The notes below the pieces were generated by a model. It was given only the letters and a program-made list of their open reading frames with translations, did not search any database and was not told the origin of the DNA. From JAEUMD01 sp036768475 (lineage in GTDB: Bacteria > Pseudomonadota > Alphaproteobacteria > Rhizobiales > Hyphomicrobiaceae): a DNA stretch of 64,000 bases. The stretch spans positions 62,001 to 126,000 of the forward strand of contig DAIPMW010000003.1 of assembly GCA_036768475.1 (NCBI GenBank), read 5' to 3'. Positions 52,631-61,424 of the stretch are shown here, in pieces; the stretch's first letter is position 1, and each line of letters starts with the position of its first letter. The position numbers and the translations under genes were made by a program.

Positions 52631-53956
52631 TTATGCGCGCTTGTCGATGGAGACGTAGTCGCGCTCGGCAGCGCCGATGTAGAGCTGGCGAGGACGGCCG
52701 ATCCGCTGCTCGGGATCCTCGATCATCTCCTTCCACTGAGCGATCCAGCCGACCGTGCGGGCAACGGCGAACAGCACCGTGAACATGGAGACGGGAAAGC
52801 CCATCGCGCGCAGCGTGATGCCGGAATAGAAGTCGATGTTGGGGTAGAGCTTCTTTTCGACGAAATATTCGTCCTGCAGCGCGATGCGCTCCAGCTCAAT
52901 CGCCACCTTCAAGAGCGGCTCGTCGTGCACGCCCAGAGCATCGAGAACCTCATGGCAGGTCTTCTGCATCACCTTGGCGCGCGGATCATAGTTCTTGTAG
53001 ACGCGGTGGCCGAAGCCCATCAGGCGGAAGCCGGAGGTCTTGTCCTTGGCCATCTTGATGTACTCGGGGATGCGCTCGACCGTGCCGATCTCCTGGAGCA
53101 TGTTGAGGGCTGCCTCGTTGGCGCCGCCGTGGGCTGGACCCCACAGACAGGCGACGCCGGCCGCGATGCAGGCGAAGGGATTGGCGCCCGAGGACCCCGC
53201 GAGGCGGACCGTCGAGGTCGATGCGTTCTGCTCGTGGTCGGCATGCAGGATGAAAATCTTGTCGAGCGCGCGCGCGACGATCGGGTTGACGACGAAGGGC
53301 TCGCAAGGCACCGCGAAACACATCTGCAGGAAATTCGAGGTGTAGTCGAGGTCGTTGCGCGGATAGATGAAAGGCTGCCCGATCGAGTATTTGTAGGCCA
53401 TCGCGGCGATCGTCGGCATCTTTGCGATCATGCGATTGGCGGCTATGCGGCGCTGGTCGGGATCGTTGATATCGGTCGAGTCGTGATAAAAGGCCGACAT
53501 TGCGCCGACGCAGCCGCAGACAACAGCCATGGGATGCGCATCGCGGCGGAAGCCGGTGAAGAACCGCGTCATCTGCTCGTGAACCATGGTGTGGCGTGTG
53601 ATCGCCTTGTCGAACTCGGTTCGCTCAGCCTTGGTCGGCAGCTCACCGTTCAGGAGCAGATAGCAGACTTCGAGAAAGTTCGACCGCTCGGCCAGTTGAT
53701 CGATCGGATAGCCGCGGTGCAGAAGCACACCGTTGTCGCCATCAATGTAGGTGATCTTCGATGAGCAGTTGGCCGTCGACGTGAAGCCAGGATCGTAAGT
53801 GAAGCAGCCGGTGTCCCGGTAGAGCCTGCCAATGTCGATGACGTCCGGACCGTGGGTGCCGGAGCGCACGGGCATCTCGGCGGTGTTGCCCTTGATGATA
53901 AGCTTCGCGTTTTCGGTCGGGTTCGATGAGGCCATAGAGCTATCCTGAACGGTCAT
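52631..53956 (-). CDS. gltA: Citrate synthase (type II)
   Basis: A 441-residue TCA-cycle enzyme that condenses oxaloacetate and acetyl-CoA. Conserved active-site segments are HADHEQNASTSTVRLAGS, WGPAHGGANEAAL and GFGHRVYKNYDPRA. The N-terminal extension and length fit the hexameric, NADH-sensitive type of Gram-negative bacteria. The ATG at 53956 has GAGGGAC upstream. A terminator follows and a promoter candidate lies at 54103-54130. Confidence 0.97.
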   Translation of the reverse strand: MTVQDSSMASSNPTENAKLIIKGNTAEMPVRSGTHGPDVIDIGRLYRDTGCFTYDPGFTSTANCSSKITYIDGDNGVLLHRGYPIDQLAERSNFLEVCYLLLNGELPTKAERTEFDKAITRHTMVHEQMTRFFTGFRRDAHPMAVVCGCVGAMSAFYHDSTDINDPDQRRIAANRMIAKMPTIAAMAYKYSIGQPFIYPRNDLDYTSNFLQMCFAVPCEPFVVNPIVARALDKIFILHADHEQNASTSTVRLAGSSGANPFACIAAGVACLWGPAHGGANEAALNMLQEIGTVERIPEYIKMAKDKTSGFRLMGFGHRVYKNYDPRAKVMQKTCHEVLDALGVHDEPLLKVAIELERIALQDEYFVEKKLYPNIDFYSGITLRAMGFPVSMFTVLFAVARTVGWIAQWKEMIEDPEQRIGRPRQLYIGAAERDYVSIDKRA

Positions 53957-54226
53957 GAGAATGTCCCTCGAGTCAACGTGCGCCGGCGGGCGGCGGCTCG
54001 GGTGTCCCTAACAGCGGTGACCCGCGTCAGAGAGGCGTGGCACCCTGGTACCCGACATTTCGCCATGCGACAAGATAACCCTTCGGCGATACTGGTTCTG
54101 GGCGATTACGGCAAAACCCAGTCTCGTCAATGGGTTTGCTAAATTATCTCCGTATCGGCCATGGGTGTTGACGGCAATCGGGGGCAGGCGAATTTTGCAG
54201 CGCAATAGCCTGTCGGGTCAGTTACG
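53957..54226. other. Intergenic region between gltA and gltX
   Basis: 270 bases with the gltA promoter candidate and the dyad at 54114-54137. No gene is supported. Confidence 0.6.
54103..54130 (-). promoter_or_regulatory. Candidate gltA promoter with overlapping dyad
   Basis: On the minus strand TTGACG (54130-54125), 16 bases and TAATCG (54108-54103) resemble a sigma-70 promoter, giving a leader of about 140 bases. An exact inverted repeat, AAACCCA (54114-54120) and TGGGTTT (54131-54137), covers the -35 and could be an operator. Both found by inspection. Confidence 0.35.
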
Positions 54227-55717
54227 TCAGTCGCGAGCGGCCTGATCCGCGATGCGCGCCAAGCTCTCCTCCTCGCCCAGAACGGCCATTACGTCGAATA
54301 CAGGCGGTGATACGGTCGAGCCCGTCAATGCGGCGCGCAGCGGCTGGGCGACCTTGCCGAGCTTCAGGCCGCCGGCTTGCGCGAACTCTCGCACCTGCGC
54401 TTCGAGCGCGGCTGCGTCCCAGACCTTGGCAGCTTTCAGTTGCGAGTGCAGGTCGGCCAGCATGCGCCGTGCATCTGCGTCGAGCTGTTTTTCCGCCTTC
54501 TCGTCGAGGGGCAGCGGGCGCATGGCGAACACGTAATCGGCGCCCTGCAGCAGATCGACGAGCGTCTTGGAGCGTTCCTTCAGACTCGGGATGGCGGCTC
54601 GGAATTTTGCGCCCGCGCCTTCTGCGAGCGCCTTGGCGATGCGGTCACCGCCCTTGATCTCGGGCAGTAGACGGACCGCGCGGTCAAACAGCTCCTGGTC
54701 GTCGGCAAGACGGATGTAATGCGCATTGAGCGCCTCCAGCTTGGCGAAATCGAAGCGCGCGGGGCTCTTGCCAATGCCGTCAACGTCGAACCATTCAATC
54801 AGCTTCGCGGTCGGGATGATCTCATCGTCGCCATGGCTCCAGCCCAACCGGACGAGATAGTTGCGCAGCGCTTCGGGCAGGTAGCCCATGGCGCGATAGG
54901 CCTCTACACCGAGCGCACCATGGCGCTTGGACAGCTTGGCGCCGTCGGGTCCGTGAATGAGGGGGACGTGGGAGAACTCAGGCACGCTCCAGCCAAGTCC
55001 CTTGTAGATCTGCGTCTGGCGTGCGGCGTTCGTCAGATGATCGACGCCGCGGATGACATGGCTGACGCCCATGTCATGATCATCGACGACGACTGCGAGA
55101 TTGTAGGTCGGTGTGCCGTCCGAACGCAGCAGGATCAGATCATCGAGATCCTTGTTGGGAAAGACCACGCGGCCCTGGACGTGATCCTCTATCACGGTCT
55201 CGCCATCGCGAGGGGCCTTCAGGCGAATCGTGAAGGGCAACCCTTGCGGCGCTTCGGAGGCCGGGCGGTCACGCCAGGGAGAGCGAATCGAGAGCGTGCG
55301 CTTCTCGGCTTCGGCCCTGGCGCGCATCTCGTCGAGTTCTGCTTGCGTGAGATAGCAGCGATAAGCATTGCCGTCAGCGAGTAGCTGGGCTGCGGCGACT
55401 TTATGCCGATCGATGCGGGAAAATTGCGAGACCGGTTCACCGGTCCAGTCGAGTTCGAGCCACTGCAGGCCATCGATAATGGCGGCGACGGCATCCTCAT
55501 TGTTGCGGGCGCGGTCGGTGTCCTCGATACGCAGCAGAAATGTGCCGCCTTTCGCCTTGGCGTAAAGCCAGTTGAAAAGTGCCGTGCGTGCGCCGCCAAT
55601 GTGCAGGAATCCGGTTGGGGATGGCGCGAAGCGAACGACGGGAGCGGGATAGGCTGAGGTCTGTCTTTCTGTCATCTCGCGTGCCATGATCGAATTCGGA
55701 TCGGGGGCTGTTACCAT
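54227..55717 (-). CDS. gltX: Glutamyl-tRNA synthetase
   Basis: A 496-residue class I synthetase. The HIGH-like motif is at 39-42 (FAPSPTGFLHIGG), and the KMSKS-like motif is KLSKR at 261-265. The ATG at 55717 is preceded by AAAGG on the minus strand; later in-frame ATGs at 55687 and 55675 are alternatives with weaker ribosome sites but closer to the family start. It may overlap the start region of the divergent comEC. Confidence 0.95.
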   Translation of the reverse strand: MVTAPDPNSIMAREMTERQTSAYPAPVVRFAPSPTGFLHIGGARTALFNWLYAKAKGGTFLLRIEDTDRARNNEDAVAAIIDGLQWLELDWTGEPVSQFSRIDRHKVAAAQLLADGNAYRCYLTQAELDEMRARAEAEKRTLSIRSPWRDRPASEAPQGLPFTIRLKAPRDGETVIEDHVQGRVVFPNKDLDDLILLRSDGTPTYNLAVVVDDHDMGVSHVIRGVDHLTNAARQTQIYKGLGWSVPEFSHVPLIHGPDGAKLSKRHGALGVEAYRAMGYLPEALRNYLVRLGWSHGDDEIIPTAKLIEWFDVDGIGKSPARFDFAKLEALNAHYIRLADDQELFDRAVRLLPEIKGGDRIAKALAEGAGAKFRAAIPSLKERSKTLVDLLQGADYVFAMRPLPLDEKAEKQLDADARRMLADLHSQLKAAKVWDAAALEAQVREFAQAGGLKLGKVAQPLRAALTGSTVSPPVFDVMAVLGEEESLARIADQAARD

Positions 55718-55781
55718 TTGGTTGCGCCTTTACCACAGGGGGCGGCCAGGGGTAAGGGCCGAAGCCGGATGCGAGCCAGAT

Positions 55782-58136
55782 ATGTCGTCGCGTAACCTCG
55801 GTGGCGATGGGGCAGGGGGGCGTGAAGGAGCGTCGGCAGGCTCATACGATCACGATGTGCTGAGGATGCGCCATGATGGCGGTGCAGCCGGAGCAGGGGC
55901 ATGGGCGCGGTTCTGTGAGGCACTCGAAGCAGAGCGCGCGCATTGGTTCTATTGGGCGCCTGTGTTGCTCGGGGCCGGGATCGCGGCCTACTTCGCCTTA
56001 CCCTTCGAACCGCCTTTGGCCATTGGCGCACTCGCTCTCATTGGCGTGATTGGTGTGCGTCATGCTCTTCCGGCGACACCGGCCGTGCGTGTGCTCATCG
56101 ATATCCTTCTCCTGCTGGTCACCGGTTTCTGCCTGATCGCGGTTCGAACGTGGTGGGTGGCTGCGCCAATTCTGGAAAAGCGGATCGGGCCGGTGGAGGT
56201 CCGCGGGTTCATTGAGCTGATCGAGCCGCGCGAGGGACCGGGCGACAGGTTGACACTGAGAGTGACGCAACTGGGGCAGCTCGAGCGCGGTGCAAGCCCT
56301 GAACGCGTCCGCATCCGCACGATGGCGCGTGGGGATAACCTGAGCCCGGGCGATGCTGTCATCGTCAGGGCGCATCTGGCGCCGCCCGGCGGGCCAACAC
56401 TCCCGGGCGGATTCGACTTCGCCAGACACGCCTATTTTTCCGGACTCGGTGCGGTGGGGTTCGCAGCGGCGATGCCGGTCCTCGATGAGACGGCTGGCGA
56501 GCCGCCTCTGTCCTTGAGGATCAGTGCTGCCGTCCAGCGTGTGCGGCGCGCGATCGGTGCGCGTATTGACCAGGTACTGAGCGGCGAAACGGCGGCAATT
56601 GCCAAAGCCCTGGTGACGGGTGAGCGCGGCGGCATCCCGGAAGCCACCAACGGGGCGTATCGCGACTCCGGTATCTTCCATATTCTCTCCATTTCCGGCC
56701 TGCACATGGCGATCATGGGAGGTGCAGTCTTCTGGTCGATGCGCTTTTTGCTGGCGCTGTTTCCATCCCTGGCACTGCGCTATCCGGTCAAGAAATGGGC
56801 GGCTCTTGCCGCTGCGGGAGGCTCACTCGCCTATCTTGCCATCTCGGGCAGCACGTTTGCGACACTGCGGGCGTTCATCACGATTTCGATCATGTTCCTC
56901 GCAATCCTGCTCGATCGGCCGGCGATCGCACTTAGAAACGTCGCGTTTTCCGCGCTGGTCATTATCGTTCTTTTTCCCGAGAGCCTGCTGGATGTCGGCT
57001 TCCAAATGTCGTTTGCCGCGGTGGTCGCACTCGTTGGGGCTTACGAGTTTGTGCGCACGCGGTTCGGGGAGAGCCGACGGGGGTTGCCGCGCTGGGGCGG
57101 GATGGTGGGCGTCTTCGTGGGCGGAATCATTCTCTCCACCGTCATCGCTTCGGCGGCAGTGACGCCGTTCGCCATCTACCATTTCCACAAGACGCAGCAC
57201 TATGCCGTGCTGGCAAATCTGCTGGTCGTTCCGATCTGCAATTTCGTGGTCATGCCGGCGGCACTTGCCACGCTTGTCTTCCTGCCGCTGGGACTTGAAA
57301 CGACACCGCTGCTCATCATGGGGTTTGGCATTGACGCCATGAGCGCCACGGCGCGGTTCGTTGCAGGTCTGCCGGGTGCGGTCGGCATGATGCCGGCCAT
57401 ATCGACAAGCGCGTTCGCTCTGATGATCGCGGGGGGATTGTGGCTAACTCTGTGGCAACAACGCTGGCGGCTTATCGGACTGGCGCTCATCTGTGCCGGG
57501 ATCGCGGTCGCGCCCTTTGCGGCACGCCCCGATGTTCTCGTCGGGCAGGAGGGAAAGCTCGTCGCGGTTCGAAATTCGGCCGGGCGGCTTGTCGTGCTAG
57601 CCGTGCCGCATTCGCAATTCGAGCTGAAGCGCTGGCTGGAGAATGACGGCGACGGGCGTGATCTTGCAGAGGTCGTTTCCACCGCCGGTCCTGCTTGCGA
57701 TTCGGCGGGCTGCGTGATGGACGTCCGCGGTCTGCGCGTTGCGGTTTCGCAGCATGCCGCATCCATGGCGGATGATTGTGCCATGGCCGGACTGCTGATC
57801 CTGCCTCGACCCGCACCGAAAGGATGTGCAGGACCTCGATTTGTTATCGATTTCTTCGACGTCCGAGCCAAGGGGACGCATGCGGTTTATGTGGAAGGGC
57901 CGCGGCTGAGAATAGAGACTGTTGCGGATGCGCGTGGCGTGAGGCCGTGGTCACCGCCCAACCGATGGTCGGGCGGAAGGCGACGGCCTGCTGCGCGGGC
58001 CGGGTACGCACAAGCAGGAGCCTCCGCGGCAGAGCCACGCACGGGAGATGCGGGCGAGCCAGGCGCTGGCGCGCGCCGACGCGGCTCATCATCGCGCGAC
58101 AGTGTCAGCCGATCAGGCTCTAATAGCGGCGGATGA
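55782..58136 (+). CDS. comEC: ComEC/Rec2 family membrane protein
   Basis: A 784-residue integral membrane protein of the DNA-uptake channel family. An N-terminal DUF4131-like region (about 50-215) with an OB-fold is followed by the competence domain with SGLHMAIMGG and ISGSTFATLRAFI. The C-terminal part lacks the metallo-beta-lactamase HxHxDH motif found in Bacillus ComEC, as in several alphaproteobacteria. The last 60 residues are Arg/Ala/Gly-rich and look like read-through; the final codons overlap a dispersed repeat. The ATG at 55782 is chosen over 55686. It converges with lexA and overlaps its end. Confidence 0.85.
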   Translation: MSSRNLGGDGAGGREGASAGSYDHDVLRMRHDGGAAGAGAWARFCEALEAERAHWFYWAPVLLGAGIAAYFALPFEPPLAIGALALIGVIGVRHALPATPAVRVLIDILLLLVTGFCLIAVRTWWVAAPILEKRIGPVEVRGFIELIEPREGPGDRLTLRVTQLGQLERGASPERVRIRTMARGDNLSPGDAVIVRAHLAPPGGPTLPGGFDFARHAYFSGLGAVGFAAAMPVLDETAGEPPLSLRISAAVQRVRRAIGARIDQVLSGETAAIAKALVTGERGGIPEATNGAYRDSGIFHILSISGLHMAIMGGAVFWSMRFLLALFPSLALRYPVKKWAALAAAGGSLAYLAISGSTFATLRAFITISIMFLAILLDRPAIALRNVAFSALVIIVLFPESLLDVGFQMSFAAVVALVGAYEFVRTRFGESRRGLPRWGGMVGVFVGGIILSTVIASAAVTPFAIYHFHKTQHYAVLANLLVVPICNFVVMPAALATLVFLPLGLETTPLLIMGFGIDAMSATARFVAGLPGAVGMMPAISTSAFALMIAGGLWLTLWQQRWRLIGLALICAGIAVAPFAARPDVLVGQEGKLVAVRNSAGRLVVLAVPHSQFELKRWLENDGDGRDLAEVVSTAGPACDSAGCVMDVRGLRVAVSQHAASMADDCAMAGLLILPRPAPKGCAGPRFVIDFFDVRAKGTHAVYVEGPRLRIETVADARGVRPWSPPNRWSGGRRRPAARAGYAQAGASAAEPRTGDAGEPGAGARRRGSSSRDSVSRSGSNSGG
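58105..58122. repeat. 18-bp dispersed repeat at the comEC/lexA convergence
   Basis: TCAGCCGATCAGGCTCTA matches 46728-46745 and 46853-46870 exactly. It gives comEC some of its last codons, and its end includes the complement of the lexA stop codon (58120-58122). Confidence 0.75.
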
Positions 58137-58824
58137 GGCCGACGAGACGGCCCTGAATGTCGACCTGGTCGGGTCCGAAGATCCTGGTCTTGAACTCAGG
58201 GTTGGCGGCTTCAAGCGCAATCGTCGTGCCCTTCTTGCGAAGGCGCTTCAGCGTCGCCTCCTCCTTCTCGACCAGGGCAACGACGATGTCGCCGTTCTCC
58301 GCCGAATCGCAGCGGCGGATAATCACCGTATCGCCGTCGTGGATGCCGGCCTCGATCATCGAATCGCCTTTCACCTCCAGCGCGAAATGCTCGCCATTGG
58401 TGAGTAGATCCGGTGGGCAGGCGATGTCGTGGGTATGGTTCTGGATTGCGCTGATGGGCGTGCCCGCTGCAATGCGCCCCATGACCGGTACCGAAACGGT
58501 GCGGGCATCGATGGCGACCGAGCTTGGCTGTGCAACCTCCTGTGCGCGACGGCCGCTACCCTCGATCACGCTGGGCTGGAAACCGCCGCGCTTGGGCGCG
58601 CCCTCGCCACCCTCGGGCAGTTTGATAACCTCGATGGCACGTGCGCGATGCGGAAGCCGCCTGATGAACCCGCGTTCGACGAGCGCCGTAATCAAGCGAT
58701 GGATTCCGGATTTGGACCTCAGGTCGAGCGCGTCCTTCATTTCGTCGAACGAGGGCGGAACACCGTCGGCCTGCATGCGTTCGTGGATGAAGAGCAAGAG
58801 TTCTTTCTGTTTTTGCGTGAGCAT
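58120..58824 (-). CDS. lexA: SOS repressor LexA
   Basis: A 234-residue repressor of the SOS regulon that cleaves itself when RecA filaments form. A winged-helix DNA-binding domain covers 1-70. The cleavage site is A120-G121, the nucleophile S155 is in GDSMIEAG, and the general base K193 is in TLKRL. The start is ATG at 58824, one codon after a GTG, with GGAGG just upstream. A matching LexA box at 58936-58950 suggests autoregulation. Confidence 0.97.
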   Translation of the reverse strand: MLTQKQKELLLFIHERMQADGVPPSFDEMKDALDLRSKSGIHRLITALVERGFIRRLPHRARAIEVIKLPEGGEGAPKRGGFQPSVIEGSGRRAQEVAQPSSVAIDARTVSVPVMGRIAAGTPISAIQNHTHDIACPPDLLTNGEHFALEVKGDSMIEAGIHDGDTVIIRRCDSAENGDIVVALVEKEEATLKRLRKKGTTIALEAANPEFKTRIFGPDQVDIQGRLVGLIRRY

Positions 58825-58935
58825 CACGCCTCCGCTTTTTTGTCCGCAACGTCTTCAATTAAATGCGGACTTTTCCCTCTCGTGCGCCCTGACGCCTGTG
58901 CGAGTCTGGGCACAAACCATGAACGTACACTACGC

Positions 58936-58950
58936 GTTCCCCAGGTGTTC
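58936..58950. promoter_or_regulatory. LexA box (GTTC-N7-GTTC) upstream of lexA
   Basis: GTTC at 58936-58939 and GTTC at 58947-58950 are separated by exactly seven bases, which is the alphaproteobacterial SOS box. It lies 112 bases upstream of the lexA ATG. Confidence 0.8.
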
Positions 58951-59028
58951 TGCAAGCACTTTCAGGCGCTGTCCGGATTCCCTGAACTAGGACAGCATTC
59001 CATTTTCAGGGGCTGGACGCGCACAGTG

Positions 59029-60228
59029 TCAAAAATCGAGAGGCAGCGTATCGACTTTGGCGCCGGCTGGGAGCGCTGGCGCGCGCGCTGGCCGGACAAT
59101 CAGGCAATCGGCGGTGGCGAGCGGAGCGATGAGCGAACTGTCCTGGCTGGAGACCGGTAGCACGCCTGCAGCGTTGTTGCCGGCACGGCGGGCACGCATG
59201 TAGTGCGCGCGCGGACCGTTGGCCTCGAGGGGGGCGATGAGTGTGGCCGGTACGGGGTGTGCAGCCTCTGCAGGCAGCCCAAGCATCGTCATCACGAGCG
59301 GCACGGCAAACACACGGGCGCAGATCATGGACGACACTGGATTGCCGGGCAGGCCGAGTATGATCTGCTGTTCGCGGTGGCCGAAGATCATCGGTTTGCC
59401 GGGACGCATCGCTATCTTCCAGAAGTCGAGTGTCATACCGGCGGCCTTCAACGCGGGAATGACGAGATCGTGGTCGCCGACGGAGGCGCCGCCAATGGTG
59501 ATGAGGATATCGGCATCCGCGGCGGTGGCGAGTTTCTCCGCGAGGCTGTCGAGTGTGTCGCGCGCGATACCGAGCAGGATTGCCTCGGCGCCAAAGGCGG
59601 TGAGCATGGCGGCGAGGCCATACGGATTTGACGATACGATCTGATCGGGGCGCAGGGTCTGGCCGGGTTCGACGAGTTCGTCGCCGGTGGCGAGAATGGC
59701 GACCCTGGGACGGCGCGTGCAGACAAGACTGGCGTGACCGGTAGCGGCGGCAAGCAGGATGTCGCGCGCCGTGAGACGGTGGCCTTTGGTGAGGACGGAC
59801 TGGCCCTGGCTGAAGTCTCCACCGCGCCGGCGGATATGTACGGGATCGGGAGAGCCTTCGACAACGCGAATGCGTGTCCCGTCGGCTTGCGTATTCTCCT
59901 GAATGACGATGGCGTCGGCGCCTTGAGGCACAGGTGCGCCGGTGAAGATGCGCACCGTCTGGCCCGGTCCGACAGCGCCATCGAAGGCGTGTCCCGCTGC
60001 GGATTCGCCAATCAGGTTCAAGGTCGCAGGCAACGCCGTCACGTCGCCTGCGCGCACCGCGTATCCGTCCATGGCAGACGCGTCGAACGGCGGCTGCGTC
60101 AGGCGGGCGACGACGTCAGCGGCGAGCACGCGGCCAGCCAGACCGATGAGCGCGACGTCCTCGGTGTCCAGCACACGGGCCTTGGCGAGGATGCGTGCGA
60201 GCGCTTCTTCAACGGAGAGCAATGCCAT
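59029..60228 (-). CDS. moeA: Molybdopterin molybdenumtransferase MoeA
   Basis: A 399-residue enzyme that inserts molybdenum into molybdopterin. The motifs DASAMDGYAVRA (49-60), FTGAPVPQGADAIV, ILATGDEL, GGASVGDHD and GKPMIFG are all present in the usual order. The length is typical. It follows moaC with almost no gap, so the two are co-transcribed on the minus strand. Confidence 0.97.
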   Translation of the reverse strand: MALLSVEEALARILAKARVLDTEDVALIGLAGRVLAADVVARLTQPPFDASAMDGYAVRAGDVTALPATLNLIGESAAGHAFDGAVGPGQTVRIFTGAPVPQGADAIVIQENTQADGTRIRVVEGSPDPVHIRRRGGDFSQGQSVLTKGHRLTARDILLAAATGHASLVCTRRPRVAILATGDELVEPGQTLRPDQIVSSNPYGLAAMLTAFGAEAILLGIARDTLDSLAEKLATAADADILITIGGASVGDHDLVIPALKAAGMTLDFWKIAMRPGKPMIFGHREQQIILGLPGNPVSSMICARVFAVPLVMTMLGLPAEAAHPVPATLIAPLEANGPRAHYMRARRAGNNAAGVLPVSSQDSSLIAPLATADCLIVRPARAPALPAGAKVDTLPLDF

Positions 60229-60229
60229 C

Positions 60230-60769
60230 TCAAGCCTTCGCGTTCTTGGTCCGTGTCCTGGCGGGGCGGTTGTCGTCTGCGCGCCAATGCCCAGAGCGGC
60301 CGCCGGACTTCTCGACCAGACGTATATTCTCGAATGTCATCGCCTTATCGACGGCCTTGAGCATGTCGTAGACGGTGAGGCATGCGACCGAGACAGCCGT
60401 CAGCGCCTCCATTTCGACGCCGGTCTGGCCGGCGACTTTCACTTCGGCTGTGACATGCAATCCGGACGGGCTTGCGGTCGGTGCGAAATCAACCGTGGCC
60501 TTGGTGATTGGCAGGGGGTGGCAGAGCGGTATCAAGTCGGAGGTCTTCTTCGCCGCCATGATGCCGGCGATGCGCGCGGTAGCCAGCACGTCGCCCTTTT
60601 TTGCTGTGCCCGTCTCGATCAGCGCCAGCGTCTCGGAGGCCATCCGCACAAAGCCCTCCGCGCGGGCCACCCGGTGAGTCACATCCTTGGCGGATACGTC
60701 GACCATATTGGCCTCGCCCTTCTCGTTCAGGTGCGAGAGGCGCTGGGTGAGAGAGGCGGTCTTGGGCAT
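60230..60769 (-). CDS. moaC: Cyclic pyranopterin monophosphate synthase MoaC
   Basis: A 179-residue enzyme of the first molybdenum cofactor step. The start LSHLNEKGEANMVDVSAKDVT, the active-site segments SDLIPLCHPLPI and VEMEALTAVSVACLTVYDMLKA, and the C-terminal LVEKSGGRSGHW are diagnostic. It lies directly before moeA and downstream of trpC, separated from it by one small gene on the other strand. Confidence 0.97.
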   Translation of the reverse strand: MPKTASLTQRLSHLNEKGEANMVDVSAKDVTHRVARAEGFVRMASETLALIETGTAKKGDVLATARIAGIMAAKKTSDLIPLCHPLPITKATVDFAPTASPSGLHVTAEVKVAGQTGVEMEALTAVSVACLTVYDMLKAVDKAMTFENIRLVEKSGGRSGHWRADDNRPARTRTKNAKA

Positions 60770-61048
60770 CGGTTCACGGCTCGGCAGTTCAGGTTATCGT
60801 GGGTGGTCTCGAGTGAGACGAAAGCTGGCGCAAACGCGGCGGAGCGGGCCAGCGCGCGGACTATATCAACCATTTGCGCCGCCGCACCAGGGATCGATGG
60901 CCGCCTCATCGTTAACGGGAAGTCCAGATTGGACGAGTACGGCCGACGGCGGGGCTCAACGCGCGGCCTGCGGCGCGGTATGGTGACGTTCGTCGTCCGC
61001 GCTGCCATGCGAGATGGCATCGGCGCAGTCTGAACCGGAGGTTTTTGC

Positions 61049-61372
61049 ATGTCTGTCACCATGTACCGTCTGCCGATGCTGGCCGCGGCCGGCAGCATCC
61101 TCTTCGCGTGCACCGGCGGGCCGGCTGAAGCGGCCGACCGCGCGTCGTACCTTGCGGCTTGCGGGAAGGATGCCGACAAGGGGAAATGCACATGTGTTGC
61201 CGACAAACTGGATCAGGCGTTCAAGGATAAGCAACTCGCGTTTGCCTATCAGTCGCTGGCGCAGCCGATAGGTGAACTTGTCAACACCGAGTCGGGCCTC
61301 AGCGAGAAGGAGGAGGACGACATCGTCGACAAAACCTTTGCCTTCATGAAGGAGTGCGGGCTGGTGAAGTGA
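61049..61372 (+). CDS. Small secreted protein, unknown family
   Basis: A 107-residue protein with a signal peptide (about 1-28; AEA before the cut) and a mature part with cysteines at 38, 47, 49 and 103. A lipobox is not convincing (SILFAC). I recognise no family. GGAGG lies seven bases before the ATG, so translation is likely. It is on the opposite strand to the surrounding trp-moa genes and breaks that unit. Confidence 0.65.
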   Translation: MSVTMYRLPMLAAAGSILFACTGGPAEAADRASYLAACGKDADKGKCTCVADKLDQAFKDKQLAFAYQSLAQPIGELVNTESGLSEKEEDDIVDKTFAFMKECGLVK

Positions 61373-61424
61373 CGCCGTGTCGGTGCCGCCCCCTTTTCAC
61401 CGTGAATGCGGCGACCTGCTTGCC

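Noticed and set aside
52607..53764. 385-residue plus-strand ORF opposite gltA
   Set aside because: The minus-strand frame is an unmistakable citrate synthase; this is its complement.
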